From Synechococcus sp. CS-1325 (GTDB lineage Bacteria; Cyanobacteriota; Cyanobacteriia; PCC-6307; Cyanobiaceae): a stretch of DNA of 64,000 nt. The notes below the pieces were generated by a model. That model saw only the letters and a list, made by a program, of their open reading frames with translations. It made no database searches and had not been told where the DNA came from. The DNA is taken from positions 62,001-126,000 of the forward strand of contig JAHLYW010000041.1 of assembly GCA_025128135.1 (NCBI GenBank), given 5' to 3'. The translations under genes were made by a program, and so were the position numbers. Position 1 is the stretch's first letter. Each line of letters starts with the position of its first letter. This document shows positions 17,484 through 30,424 of the stretch, piece after piece.

Positions 17484-18572
17484 TCAGAAAAAGAACTTCA
17501 CGCCAGCTTCGATTCCATTCTCATTGACGTTGAAGGCGTTTTCGGGGTTGGCACCATTGGTGCCGCCCAGGTGCAGATAGCGCCAGGACAGGTTGAGCTG
17601 GGCGGAGTTGCCGATCGCGTAGCCGAGGCCGGCCTGGGCGTTCCAGGAGTAATCATCGGCATTGTTCAATCCGAAGCCACCGATGTCGGCGCGGGCGAAC
17701 AGCCTCAGACGGGGGGAGAGAAACACCATCGCCTGGGTGCCCAGCAAGGGCTGAACAACGGTGCTGTCGAAGGAATGCTGCCCCCGCAGATTCAGGCCCT
17801 GCAGCGTCCGGGAACCCTCCAGATTCGGCCCTCGAAACGTCAGGGTCCGGCCGGGGCCCTGAGCCTGCAGAGCCAGGTCGTACTGCATGTTGACGACCCT
17901 CATCCCGGCATAGGGGATGAGGGTGAAACTGCCCGGCCGTGCCACAGCTGCTTCACGGTCACCGAAGCGATAGCGCAGGGCCAGGTCGTAGATGCCCTGG
18001 ATGTTGGCGATTCCAGCGTCCACGCTGCCCTGGCCATCGGGGGTGAGGGTGAGGCTGCGTTTGCCGAGGGGGCCTTCGATAGACCGCGTCCTGATCTCCT
18101 GGAGCTTGCCTTCCTGTCCCGCAACGGAGACGTAGCTGATGTCGGTGAGCAGGCCGAGGCGGCCATGCTCCACGCTGCCGCGGATGGTGGCCGCTCCCGT
18201 CAGGGGCCTGAGCACCTGGCCGAGGTCGAGGTCAAAGTCGGTGTTGAAGCCCCGCACTGTGGTGCTCCCGAACGTGCGCAGCGGCGCAAATCCATAGAGC
18301 TCCACGGTGGCGGCCCAGGGCGATGGCGACGCTTCCATGCTGCTGGCCTCAGCAGGGGCAGGCTCAGCCGGTTCAGCGGCCCGCGCCGCAGTCGGATCGA
18401 TGGCCAGACCCAGGAGACCGCCCAACAGGCCCGCACCGATCCCCAGGATCAGCAACGGAGAATGACCAACCGGAAGGGTGCGGAGACGCCTGGCCAACGA
18501 ATTAAGGGCAAAGGAAGAAATTGACCTGTTTCCAGCAACCTTCGGAAACCTGGAAACAGATTCCCAGAGCAT
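17484..18572 (-). CDS. Outer-membrane beta-barrel protein
   Basis: This exported protein of about 362 residues is predicted to form an outer-membrane barrel. A long hydrophobic signal (LLILGIGAGLLGGLLGLA) ends at TAARAAEPAEP; a Pro/Ala/Glu linker follows, then alternating amphipathic strands with Gly/Asn turns, ending in a terminal Phe triplet (EAGVKFFF), the classic barrel C-terminus. The DREAAVARPGS and AQLNLSWRYLHLGG blocks resemble the OmpW/outer-membrane beta-barrel group. ATG 18572 is chosen; a TTG at 18587 is possible, and a later start nearer the signal peptide cannot be excluded. Neighbouring genes do not reveal its cargo. Confidence 0.75.
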   Translation of the reverse strand: MLWESVSRFPKVAGNRSISSFALNSLARRLRTLPVGHSPLLILGIGAGLLGGLLGLAIDPTAARAAEPAEPAPAEASSMEASPSPWAATVELYGFAPLRTFGSTTVRGFNTDFDLDLGQVLRPLTGAATIRGSVEHGRLGLLTDISYVSVAGQEGKLQEIRTRSIEGPLGKRSLTLTPDGQGSVDAGIANIQGIYDLALRYRFGDREAAVARPGSFTLIPYAGMRVVNMQYDLALQAQGPGRTLTFRGPNLEGSRTLQGLNLRGQHSFDSTVVQPLLGTQAMVFLSPRLRLFARADIGGFGLNNADDYSWNAQAGLGYAIGNSAQLNLSWRYLHLGGTNGANPENAFNVNENGIEAGVKFFF

Positions 18573-18774
18573 CTCACAAGGAACCAATCTCTGCAGAAAG
18601 CTGGAGCGGTGATCTCATCGGGTGTGACTCCGCAAAGCCGCAATTCCATGACGAAGCTGAGAGAAACCGGAGTCCAAGACGGAGTGGGATTGTCGGCCGA
18701 GGTGCCTTCAGCGGCGGAGGGAGGCCAATCGATAGCGAAGCGCTCCACCATGGATAGGTGGGGTGCCGGTCGGC

Positions 18775-19785
18775 TCAGTCGGCGCCGGTCCTTGAACGGC
18801 GCAGCAGCACCGAGGGGGCGATGCCGTAGCGGCGCAAGAAGCTGGCGGCGAAGGAGGACAACTGCACGAAGCCATGGCGGCGGGCGATGGCGGCCACGGT
18901 TTCCCCGGGCTGGGCCCGCTGCAGATCACGCTGCACGGCATCCAGTCGCTGCCGCTTCACCCACTGCATGGGGCTGCAGCCGAGCCGTTGCTGGAACAGA
19001 TACTGCAGATTGCGCCGGGAATAGGCACTGCGCCGACTGAGCTCGGTGGGGGTGATCGGGGTGTGCAGGTGAGCCTGGATCCACTCCAGGAGGTCGTCGA
19101 GGGGTGATCCTGACGCGGGTCGGTCAGAGAACCACTCATTCCCCTGACCGCTTCCGGGCACACCAGCGCTGCCACCAGCCGATAGAGCAGATCCTCGAGC
19201 TGGGGGGCCGCGATTCCGCCCACCGAGCCCAGCAGCGGGGCGTCCACCATCCGCAGCGCCAGGTGCAGATGGCGGAGGAGATCGGCCTGCTGGTTCGCCT
19301 GGCTGCCATCGACCAGCAGGGGGCATTCGAAGCGGGGCCAATGGCGGCCGGGATCCCTGCCGGAGCCCGCGAAGCTGGAGGCCGTTGCGGCGAGCCTCCG
19401 GCGATCCAGGCAGATCATCACTTCCTCGAAGGTTCCGGTGCTGGCCGTGAAGGCGGCACCGGGCAGGTAGGCGGCCATCGCCCCCCCCCTGCAGCCGCAG
19501 CGTCTGTCCATCCGTTCCCACCTGGGCCTCCCCCGCCAGCGGCAGGATCAGGGTGGCGAGGTCACCGTCATCGAAGCCGATCTCCAGGGGGGAGTGGCGG
19601 CTGCAGGACACGGCCACGTCGCCGACGTGGATCACGCCGCTGCGATGGAAGAAGCCGCCGCACTGGGGACCCTCCAGGAAGGCGTTGAGGGGGAAATTCC
19701 GGGCCACCCGACCGAGCAGGGCGTCGGGGTCGTTCACCTCCACCGCCCGCGACTCCAGCAGCGTCAGCGGAGGCGTGGCCGTCAT
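18775..19785 (-). CDS. AraC-family transcriptional regulator, disrupted by two compensating frameshifts
   Basis: The N-terminal 110 or so residues (TATPPLTLLESRAVEVNDPD onward) and the C-terminal AraC helix-turn-helix domain (AYSRRNLQYLFQQRLGCSP, HGFVQLSSFAASFLRRYG) read in one frame. The middle reads as Arg/Gly/Pro-rich nonsense. In the +1-shifted frame, the same DNA (about 19110-19490) gives a normal ligand-binding domain with LPGAAFTASTGTFEEVMI and QLEDLLYRLVAAL. The shifts sit at a nine-C run (19481-19489) and a four-G run (19101-19104). The gene's ATG overlaps the stop of the upstream pilin-like gene as ATGA. Decay, phase variation or sequencing error are all possible. Confidence 0.75.
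   Translation of the reverse strand: MTATPPLTLLESRAVEVNDPDALLGRVARNFPLNAFLEGPQCGGFFHRSGVIHVGDVAVSCSRHSPLEIGFDDGDLATLILPLAGEAQVGTDGQTLRLQGGGDGRLPARCRLHGQHRNLRGSDDLPGSPEARRNGLQLRGLRQGSRPPLAPLRMPPAGRWQPGEPAGRSPPPSAPGAADGGRPAAGLGGRNRGPPARGSALSAGGSAGVPGSGQGNEWFSDRPASGSPLDDLLEWIQAHLHTPITPTELSRRSAYSRRNLQYLFQQRLGCSPMQWVKRQRLDAVQRDLQRAQPGETVAAIARRHGFVQLSSFAASFLRRYGIAPSVLLRRSRTGAD
19481..19489. repeat. Nine-C homopolymer at first frameshift of AraC regulator
   Basis: A run of nine C (nine G in the gene's sense) marks the point where the reading frame of the AraC regulator departs from the conserved protein. Eight bases would join LRLQGG directly to AMAAYLPG and restore the ligand-binding domain. Confidence 0.85.
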
Positions 19786-20306
19786 TCGTTGACGACCGAG
19801 GCCCTCACCTCGATCGAGCCATCGCCGCACTGCACGATCCTGCCGCTGGGATTGGCCACCAGGGTTCCGAGCACAAGCTGAGGATCGGCGGGACGGATCT
19901 GGCCCGGCTGATTGTTCATGCAGAGGATCGTGGTGATTTTCGGGGTCTGGCTGGGGGTGAGGAAGGCGGCTCCTACATAGGCATTGAGAAGACTCACCTT
20001 CGCCCCCTGCGCTGGAATCACGTAGCTGTAGGCGGCCTCTGTGGTGGTGCGAACGGCGTAGTCGAAGGAGACCGGCAGGGTGATACCGAAATCTTGCTGG
20101 ATGTTGGAGACTGTGGCCCGGAAAGCCCCGTTCTTCTGGTAATAGGTGCGCTGGCCTTCCATCATTTTGGCCACGGCTCTCAGCGCGGCCTTCTGATCAG
20201 GATTCGCCTGGGGCTGCGCCCCGGCAACGGGACAGATCGCCGCGAGGCCGAGGACCAGGCAGGCCAGCAGCACTGGGCCGGTGTGGCGGGGGCAGGACAT
20301 GGGCAT
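19782..20306 (-). CDS. Exported pilin-like protein of unknown function
   Basis: This 174-residue protein has a signal peptide (VLLACLVLGLAAICPVAG). The start is placed at ATG 20306 or 20300, just before the signal, although the frame is open to 20486. The mature part begins with a helix containing MMEGQRTYYQKNGAFRATVSNIQQDFGI, which resembles the post-helix region of cyanobacterial type IV pilin-like proteins. The prepilin G/E cleavage motif is absent, so it is not a classical pilin. A Cys pair (CMNNQ..., CGDGS) may form a disulfide. Its stop overlaps the ATG of the downstream AraC regulator, forming a two-gene unit. Confidence 0.7.
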   Translation of the reverse strand: MPMSCPRHTGPVLLACLVLGLAAICPVAGAQPQANPDQKAALRAVAKMMEGQRTYYQKNGAFRATVSNIQQDFGITLPVSFDYAVRTTTEAAYSYVIPAQGAKVSLLNAYVGAAFLTPSQTPKITTILCMNNQPGQIRPADPQLVLGTLVANPSGRIVQCGDGSIEVRASVVNE

Positions 20307-20601
20307 GGGTGGGAGTGGGGAGCGATGGACGCGGCAGGGTCGGGAACGCAGCCGTGGGACTCGACCTCCGGTGCCCTCAGGACTGTGTCCGATCTTCGGA
20401 CGGGCCAGCGTGCCACGTTCCTCGCCGTTCATGACAAGATCCGCGCCGCACTTTTGCGCCGAGGCGACAGACTTGCCGTCCTGCATTCAATGGCCGCCGG
20501 GCGCCCGATGGCGGCGCCGGCGCGCTGTGCCAATCCGCTCTGCCAACGAGTGTGTCGAAGGTGATCGATGCGACCCTGAACCGCTCATTCACGCCCTCAA
20601 A

Positions 20602-21675
20602 ATGCGATCCGTGAGCCATCCGCAGGGCCCAGCGAATCCGTGCTTTCTCGAATCCTTGCTTGTGCATCGTCCTGAAGCCTGGGAGTTTCCGGTGCTGGCC
20701 ACCCTGCTGATCCTGGCTCTGGGGATGGGGGCGGTGCTGCTGGGGTCCACCCCTGCCCAGGCGGCGGACTCCTGCCCGCCGTCGATGGCGCCGATCCCCG
20801 GCGGACGCTATCGGATCGGAGCAGCGGGGCGGCTGCCGGAGGAGGCGGGAGCGCCTGTGCGGCTGGAGCCCTTCTGCATGGGGCTTGAGGAGGTCACCAA
20901 TCGTCAGTTCTCGGCCTTCGTGGCCGCCACCGGCTACCGGACCCAGGCGGAGCAGCCCCTGCCGCAGGAGCAGTTCCCGGATCTCTCGGCCGCTGAGCGT
21001 CGGCCCGGCTCGGTGGTGTTCCGGCCCCCCTCCGCCGCCGAACCCCCGCAGGAGCTCAGCTGGTGGCAATGGGTACCGGGGGCCGATTGGCGCCATCCCG
21101 AGGGCCCCGGCAGCTCGATCGACGCACGGCTGGACCATCCGGTGGTGCATGTGTCGCTGGCGGATGCCGAGGCCTACGCGGCCTGGGCCGGCGCCAGCCT
21201 TCCCAGCGAGGCCCAGTGGGAGTTCGCCGCGCGCGGCGGACTGCGGGATCGGGCCTTCAGCTGGGGCGACACCTGGCGGCCCGGCCTGGCCAACACCTGG
21301 CAGGGGGAGTTTCCCGTCCGCAACACGGCTGAAGACGGCTACGCCGGCACCGCACCGGTGGGCCGCTTCCCCCCCAATGGCTACGGGCTGCGCGACATGA
21401 CCGGCAATGTCTGGGAGTGGACGGCGGACTGGTACCGGCCTGGCCACGACCTCCTGGCCGGCCAGGACGACCCGGTGCTGGTCGACCCTGCCGCCAGCCT
21501 GGACCCGCGGGAGCCCGGGGTGGCCAAGCACGTGATCAAGGGCGGCTCCTTCCTCTGTGCCCCCAACTTCTGCAGCCGCTACCGCCCGGCCGCCCGGGAG
21601 GCCGAAAGCCCCGACACCGGCACGTCCCACATCGGCTTCCGACTCGCTTCACCGCTCTCCCCCACCCATGGCTAA
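20602..21675 (+). CDS. Formylglycine-generating enzyme (SUMF1 family)
   Basis: This 357-residue enzyme oxidises the active-site Cys of sulfatases to formylglycine. It has an N-terminal hydrophobic segment (about 30-54, ending in STPAQAADSC) that is a signal or anchor, then the FGE-sulfatase fold with FCMGLEEVTNRQF, LPSEAQWEFAARGG and MTGNVWEWTADWY. The catalytic pair C319 and C324 (GGSFLCAPNFCSRYRP) matches the two Cys of authentic aerobic FGE, not only of SUMF1-like relatives. The ATG at 20602 is chosen because upstream frame overlaps the divergent gene region. Its stop overlaps the sulfatase start by 8 bases, so the maturase and its client are co-translated. Confidence 0.92.
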   Translation: MRSVSHPQGPANPCFLESLLVHRPEAWEFPVLATLLILALGMGAVLLGSTPAQAADSCPPSMAPIPGGRYRIGAAGRLPEEAGAPVRLEPFCMGLEEVTNRQFSAFVAATGYRTQAEQPLPQEQFPDLSAAERRPGSVVFRPPSAAEPPQELSWWQWVPGADWRHPEGPGSSIDARLDHPVVHVSLADAEAYAAWAGASLPSEAQWEFAARGGLRDRAFSWGDTWRPGLANTWQGEFPVRNTAEDGYAGTAPVGRFPPNGYGLRDMTGNVWEWTADWYRPGHDLLAGQDDPVLVDPAASLDPREPGVAKHVIKGGSFLCAPNFCSRYRPAAREAESPDTGTSHIGFRLASPLSPTHG

Positions 21676-24211
21676 ACGTTCCGTCCGCGCCACGATCACC
21701 CGCTTCGCTCTGCTGACGCTGGCGGTGCTGCTGGTGGGCTGGCAGCTGGGCGGTGTTCCGGCCCTGGCCCAGCGGATCACCGGCACGCCGGGATCCCCCA
21801 ACGCCACCACCACGCTCGCCGGCAACCAACTGCCGGCCCCCGCTCCCCCCTTCGGCGGTGTGATCAATGACGGCGCGTTGCAGTCCAAACCCTGGTGGGC
21901 GCCGCGGATCACGCCGCCCCAGAGCGCCCCAAATGTGCTGCTGATCATCACCGACGACGCCGGTTTCGGCGTGCCCGGCACCTTCGGCGGGGTGATCCCC
22001 ACACCGGCGATGGACCGGGTCGCCAAGGCGGGGCTTCGCTACAACCGCATGTTCTCCACGGCGCTGTGCTCACCCACCCGCGCCGCCCTGATCACCGGCC
22101 GCAACCACCACTCGGCCGGTTTCGGGGTGATCTCGGAGCAGTCGACGGGCTTCCCCGGCTACAACAGCATCATCGAGCGCGACAAGGCCACGATCGGTCG
22201 GCTGCTCAAGGACAACGGCTACTCCACCGCCTGGTTCGGCAAGGACCACAACGTGCCCGCCTTCCAGGCCAGCCAGAGCGGTCCCTTCGATCAGTGGCCC
22301 ACCGGCCTGGGCTTCGAATACTTCTACGGCTTCGTGGGGGGGGATGCCAACCAGTGGCAGCCGAACCTCTTCCGCAACACCACCCAGATCTATCCCTTCG
22401 AAGGCAAGGCCCCCGGCAGTTGGAACCTGGTGACAGAGATGGCCGATGACGCCATCGACTACATGACGCGGATGCATCAGATCAACCCCGCCAAGCCGCT
22501 GTTCATCAAGTACGCCCCCGGCGCCACCCATGCGCCCCACCACCCCACCAAGGAGTGGGTGGAGCGGATCCACGCCATGCATCTGTTTGATGATGGCTAC
22601 GAGAAGCTGAGAGAACGTATCTTCGCCAACCAGAAGAAGCTCGGCGTGATTCCTGCCGATGCGAAGCTCGATCCCTGGCCCGCCGATCTGATCACCCCCT
22701 GGGACCAACTGAGCCCAGATGCCCAGAAACTGTTCATCCGCCAGGTGGAGGTGTTCGCCGCCTATGCCGCCTACAGCGATTATGAGATCGGCCGGGTGAT
22801 CCAGCAGTTCGATGACCTCGGCAAGCTCGACAACACCCTGATCATCTACATCAATGGCGACAACGGCACCAGCGCCGAAGGCGGTCCGATGGGCACCCCC
22901 AACGAGGTGGCCTTCTTCAACGGCCTCAACAAACTTCCCGTTGAGGTGCAGATGAAGTTCTTCGATGTGTGGGGCACCGAGTTCACCTACAACCACATGT
23001 CAGCGGGTTGGAGCTGGGCCTTCGACACCCCGTTCAGCTGGTTCAAGCAGAACGCCTCCAGGCTGGGTGGCGTCAACCAGAACATGGTGGTGAGCTGGCC
23101 GGCGCGGATCAAGGACAAGGGCGCCCTGCGCGAGCAGTTCGTTCACGTCATCGATGTGGTGCCGACGATCCTGGAGGCGGCCGGCCTGAAAGCGCCCGAG
23201 CTGGTGGATGGGATCCCCCAGAAGCCGATCGAGGGTACGAGCTTCGTTTACACCTTCGATCGCAGGAATGCCAAGGTGCCCTCAAGGCACGAGCGGCAGT
23301 ACTTCGAGATGATGGGCCAGTGGGCCCTCTACGACAAGGGCTGGTTGTTGAGCACCAAGGTGAACAGGGCGCCGTGGGACGCCTTCGGCCCGGCCAACCC
23401 GGACCCGCTCAACAACCAGACGCTGCAGCTCTACAACCTCAACGAGGATTTCAGCCAGACCAACGACCTGGCGGCCCGGAATCCCCAGAAGCTGAAGGAG
23501 ATGAAGGAAGCCTTCATTGCCGAAGCGAAGACGTACCAGGTGTTCCCGCTCGATGCCTCGGTGGCGGCGCGCCTCGTGGCGCCCCGGCCCAACATCACCG
23601 CCGGCCGCAGCACCTTCGTCTACACCCAGCCGATGGTGGGCCTGCCCCAGGGCGCTTCCCCCATGTTGCTGAACACCTCCTACACCGTGACGGCCGACAT
23701 CGAGGTGCCGGCCGGCGGCGCCGAGGGCATGCTGCTCACCTCCGGTGGCCGCTTCGGCGGCTACGGCTTCTACCTGAAGAACAGCAAGCCCGTGTGGCTG
23801 TGGAACATGGTGGATCTGGAGCGCCTCAAGTGGGAGGGCACCGAACCGCTGTCCCCCGGCAAGCACAAGGTTGAATTCGATTTCGTCTACGACGGCAAGG
23901 GGCCCGGCACCCTGGCCTTCAACGACTTCAGCGGCGTCGGCCGCCCCGGCACCGGCACCCTCAAGGTGGACGGCAAGGTGGTGGCCACCAAGACCATGGC
24001 CAAGACCCTGCCGATGATCCTGCAGTGGGACGAGAGCTTTGACGTGGGCTCCGACACCCTCACCGGCGTCAACGACGCCGACTACCAGCCACCGTTCCGC
24101 TTCACCGGCACGCTCAACAAGCTCACCCTCAAACTCGATCGGCCCCAGTTGTCCCCGGATGAGATCAGGAGCCTGGAGGCGGCGATGCGCACCAAGGCCG
24201 TCAGTGAGTGA
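21668..24211 (+). CDS. Arylsulfatase (formylglycine type), exported
   Basis: This 847-residue sulfatase hydrolyses a sulfate ester. A signal peptide (FALLTLAVLLVGW...PALAQ) is followed by the alkaline-phosphatase-like domain with metal-binding D96-D97 (LLIITDDAGFG) and the sulfatase signature C134-S-P-T-R (ALCSPTRAALITGRN), where C134 is the residue converted to formylglycine. Further metal and catalytic blocks are TAWFGKDHN and INGDNGTSAEGGPMG. Residues after about 680 form an extra beta-rich C-terminal domain. The natural substrate could be sulfated polysaccharide or a small aryl sulfate; the sequence does not decide. It is coupled to the upstream FGE. Confidence 0.93.
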   Translation: MAKRSVRATITRFALLTLAVLLVGWQLGGVPALAQRITGTPGSPNATTTLAGNQLPAPAPPFGGVINDGALQSKPWWAPRITPPQSAPNVLLIITDDAGFGVPGTFGGVIPTPAMDRVAKAGLRYNRMFSTALCSPTRAALITGRNHHSAGFGVISEQSTGFPGYNSIIERDKATIGRLLKDNGYSTAWFGKDHNVPAFQASQSGPFDQWPTGLGFEYFYGFVGGDANQWQPNLFRNTTQIYPFEGKAPGSWNLVTEMADDAIDYMTRMHQINPAKPLFIKYAPGATHAPHHPTKEWVERIHAMHLFDDGYEKLRERIFANQKKLGVIPADAKLDPWPADLITPWDQLSPDAQKLFIRQVEVFAAYAAYSDYEIGRVIQQFDDLGKLDNTLIIYINGDNGTSAEGGPMGTPNEVAFFNGLNKLPVEVQMKFFDVWGTEFTYNHMSAGWSWAFDTPFSWFKQNASRLGGVNQNMVVSWPARIKDKGALREQFVHVIDVVPTILEAAGLKAPELVDGIPQKPIEGTSFVYTFDRRNAKVPSRHERQYFEMMGQWALYDKGWLLSTKVNRAPWDAFGPANPDPLNNQTLQLYNLNEDFSQTNDLAARNPQKLKEMKEAFIAEAKTYQVFPLDASVAARLVAPRPNITAGRSTFVYTQPMVGLPQGASPMLLNTSYTVTADIEVPAGGAEGMLLTSGGRFGGYGFYLKNSKPVWLWNMVDLERLKWEGTEPLSPGKHKVEFDFVYDGKGPGTLAFNDFSGVGRPGTGTLKVDGKVVATKTMAKTLPMILQWDESFDVGSDTLTGVNDADYQPPFRFTGTLNKLTLKLDRPQLSPDEIRSLEAAMRTKAVSE

Positions 24212-24235
24212 TCAGGGAAGCTGCCGCAGCTGAGG

Positions 24236-24685
24236 ATGCCGATGCCGGTGCCGGTGATCTCGAACGGCGACGATGATCAGCGCGCACCAGAGCAGCAAGC
24301 CATGGGCAAAACCACCACCCCCTACTGGAATCCGCTGGTGGCCGATCAGGCGCACCACTGGCGCTGGCTCGATGGTCTGGAAGGCCAGGTGCAGGAGCTG
24401 ATTCTCAGCCAGGATGCGGCCACAGGCGAAATCACCCGCCTCACCCGCTTCCTGCCCGGCGCCGACACCACCACCTTCGGGGGCAAGGCCCACCCCTTCC
24501 CCGAGGAGATCATGATCGTCAGCGGCCGCCTTTTCGACGCGGCCTTCGCCCTTTGGCTGGAGCCAGGGCACTACGCCAGCCGGCCGCCCGGTGAGGTGCA
24601 TGGCCCCTTCCGCACCGATGAAGGCGCCCTCGTGCTCGACATCAGCTTTCCTGGCCGCTCCCCCACTGCATGTCCGTCCGCCTGA
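24236..24685 (+). CDS. ChrR-like cupin-domain protein
   Basis: This small cupin has a beta-barrel core of about 100 residues. TRFLPGADTTTFGGKAHPFPEEIMIVSG gives the first cupin motif (His, Glu) and YASRPPGEVHGPF the second, as in ChrR-type cupins. ATG 24236 gives 149 residues; ATG 24302 gives 127 and retains the whole fold. It lies 24 bases after the sulfatase gene in the same direction, so it is probably the third gene of that unit. The metal and substrate are not known. Confidence 0.8.
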   Translation: MPMPVPVISNGDDDQRAPEQQAMGKTTTPYWNPLVADQAHHWRWLDGLEGQVQELILSQDAATGEITRLTRFLPGADTTTFGGKAHPFPEEIMIVSGRLFDAAFALWLEPGHYASRPPGEVHGPFRTDEGALVLDISFPGRSPTACPSA

Positions 24686-24737
24686 TCGACCAGCCGGAAG
24701 CTGTTCAGGAAAGGGTGCGGCCTGGAGACCGCAGAAC

Positions 24738-26066
<1,329 letters not shown>

Positions 26067-26170
26067 TTATGGGGCTTTTCGATCACCCTTTTTGTACCTG
26101 TGGGCACGGTCTGACAACCCAGACCTGATCCTGAGCCGGTCAGAATGGCTGAGCCAACCAATCCTGAGCG

Positions 26171-26561
26171 ATGCGGCTGCTTCACACCATGGTCCGGGTG
26201 GGCGATCTGGAGCGATCGCTGGCCTTCTACACCGAGGTGCTGGGCATGACCCTGCTGCGCCGGCGGGACTATCCCGAGGGTCGCTTCACCCTGGCCTTCG
26301 TGGGCTACGGGGAGGAGAGCCACAACAGTGTGATCGAGCTGACTCACAACTGGGACACCAGCTCCTATGAGATCGGCACCGGCTACGGACACATCGCCCT
26401 CGGGGTGGAGGACATCACCACCACCTGCGACGCCATCGCCGGCAAGGGCGGCCGGGTGGTGCGGCAGCCGGGCCCGATGAAACACGGCAGCACCGTGATC
26501 GCCTTCGTGGAGGATCCCGACGGCTACAGGATCGAGCTGATCCAGCTGGGCAGGAGGCCGG

Positions 26562-26575
<14 letters not shown>
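26171..26575 (+). CDS. gloA: Lactoylglutathione lyase (glyoxalase I)
   Basis: Glyoxalase I detoxifies methylglyoxal as its hemithioacetal with glutathione. The 134-residue protein has all four metal ligands at H5, E56, H74 and E122, the same numbering as E. coli GlxI, in the settings [30 protein letters not shown] and GYRIELIQ. This short form is typical of nickel/cobalt-dependent bacterial enzymes. It overlaps the start of the ClpB-type gene by 14 bases. Confidence 0.96.
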
Positions 26576-29423
<2,848 letters not shown>

Positions 29424-29432
29424 GGTGATTGT

Positions 29433-29720
29433 TTGCCGGTACGCGCGTCGACCGGTCGGTCGACACCCTTGGACTCCACCAGCCGCTCCTCCAGCCCCGA
29501 AGACCCCCAGACCGCCGAGCCGCTTCCCCCAGCTCCGGCCAGCGGTCCGGCCGGCTTCGTTCCTGCGCTGATCGAGGAGCTCCGCAAGGTGGTGTGGCCC
29601 AGCCGCCAGCAGCTGTTCAGCGAGTCGGTGGCGGTGATCCTGATGGTCACCCTTTCCGCCGCCGCCATCGCCGCAGTGGATCGCTTCTACAGCTGGGGTT
29701 CCACCCAGGTGTTCCGTTGA
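29433..29720 (+). CDS. secE: Preprotein translocase subunit SecE
   Basis: SecE is the small essential clamp of the SecYEG channel. The product is up to 95 residues, with a disordered Ser/Pro/Glu-rich N-terminus and the conserved core FVPALIEELRKVVWPSRQQL, followed by one membrane helix (SVAVILMVTLSAAAIAAV). No ATG is available; TTG 29433 and TTG 29469 are the candidates, the latter just after a 7-bp inverted repeat at 29447-29464. It precedes nusG as in almost all bacteria. Confidence 0.92.
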   Translation: MPVRASTGRSTPLDSTSRSSSPEDPQTAEPLPPAPASGPAGFVPALIEELRKVVWPSRQQLFSESVAVILMVTLSAAAIAAVDRFYSWGSTQVFR

Positions 29721-29764
29721 GCCTCCCGCCCACCTCCTTCCCCAGCCGTCCCGCCAGCCAGCCC

Positions 29765-30424
29765 GTGTCCGAAGTCGATCTCCTCACTGCCGACAGCACC
29801 CCAGCCGCTGTCGAGGGCGCCGTTCTGCCCGCCGCCGGGGCGGAGGGAGAAAGCCGTCCCCAGACCGCCCGCTGGTATGCGGTGCAGGTGGCCTCCAGCT
29901 GTGAGAAGAAGGTGAAGGCCACCCTGGAGCAGCGCGCCATCACCCTCGGGGTCGACAGCCGCATCGTCGAGATCGAGATCCCCCAGACCCCCGCCATCAA
30001 GCTCAAGAAAGACGGCAGCCGCCAATCCACTGAAGAGAAGGTTTTCCCGGGCTACGTCCTGGTGCGGATGGTGCTCGATGAAGACACGATGATGGCGGTG
30101 CGCAGCACCCCCAACGTGATCAACTTCGTCGGGGCCGAGGAGCGGCGCGCCACCGGTCGTGCCCGGGGCCATATCAAACCCCGCCCGCTCTCCCGCCAGG
30201 AGGTCGAGAGGATCTTCAAGCGGGCTGCCGAGAAGAAACCCGTCGTCAAGGTCGACATCACCGAAGGCGATCAGATCCTGGTCACCGCCGGTCCATTCAA
30301 GGACTTCCAGGGCGAAGTGATCGAGGTGTCCGGAGAACGCAGCAAGCTCAAGGCCCTGCTGTCGATCTTTGGTCGGGAAACCCCGGTGGAACTCGAGTTC
30401 TCCCAGATCAGCAAGCAGAACTGA
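29765..30424 (+). CDS. nusG: Transcription termination/antitermination factor NusG
   Basis: NusG binds RNA polymerase and couples it to Rho and the ribosome. The 219-residue protein has a flexible N-terminal 40 residues, the NGN domain (WYAVQVASSCEKKVKATLEQR, FPGYVLVRMVLDEDT, VINFVGAEERRATG) and the C-terminal KOW domain (EGDQILVTAGPFKDFQGEVIEV). GTG 29765 (VSEVDLL) is chosen; the frame is open to 29429 but there it overlaps secE out of frame. The secE-nusG-rplKAJL order is standard. Confidence 0.96.
   Translation: MSEVDLLTADSTPAAVEGAVLPAAGAEGESRPQTARWYAVQVASSCEKKVKATLEQRAITLGVDSRIVEIEIPQTPAIKLKKDGSRQSTEEKVFPGYVLVRMVLDEDTMMAVRSTPNVINFVGAEERRATGRARGHIKPRPLSRQEVERIFKRAAEKKPVVKVDITEGDQILVTAGPFKDFQGEVIEVSGERSKLKALLSIFGRETPVELEFSQISKQN

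Noticed and set aside
29429..29764. A NusG with a 110-residue N-terminal extension
   Set aside because: The extension overlaps secE out of frame and reads as Arg/Pro/Ser-rich shadow; GTG 29765 starts the normal protein.
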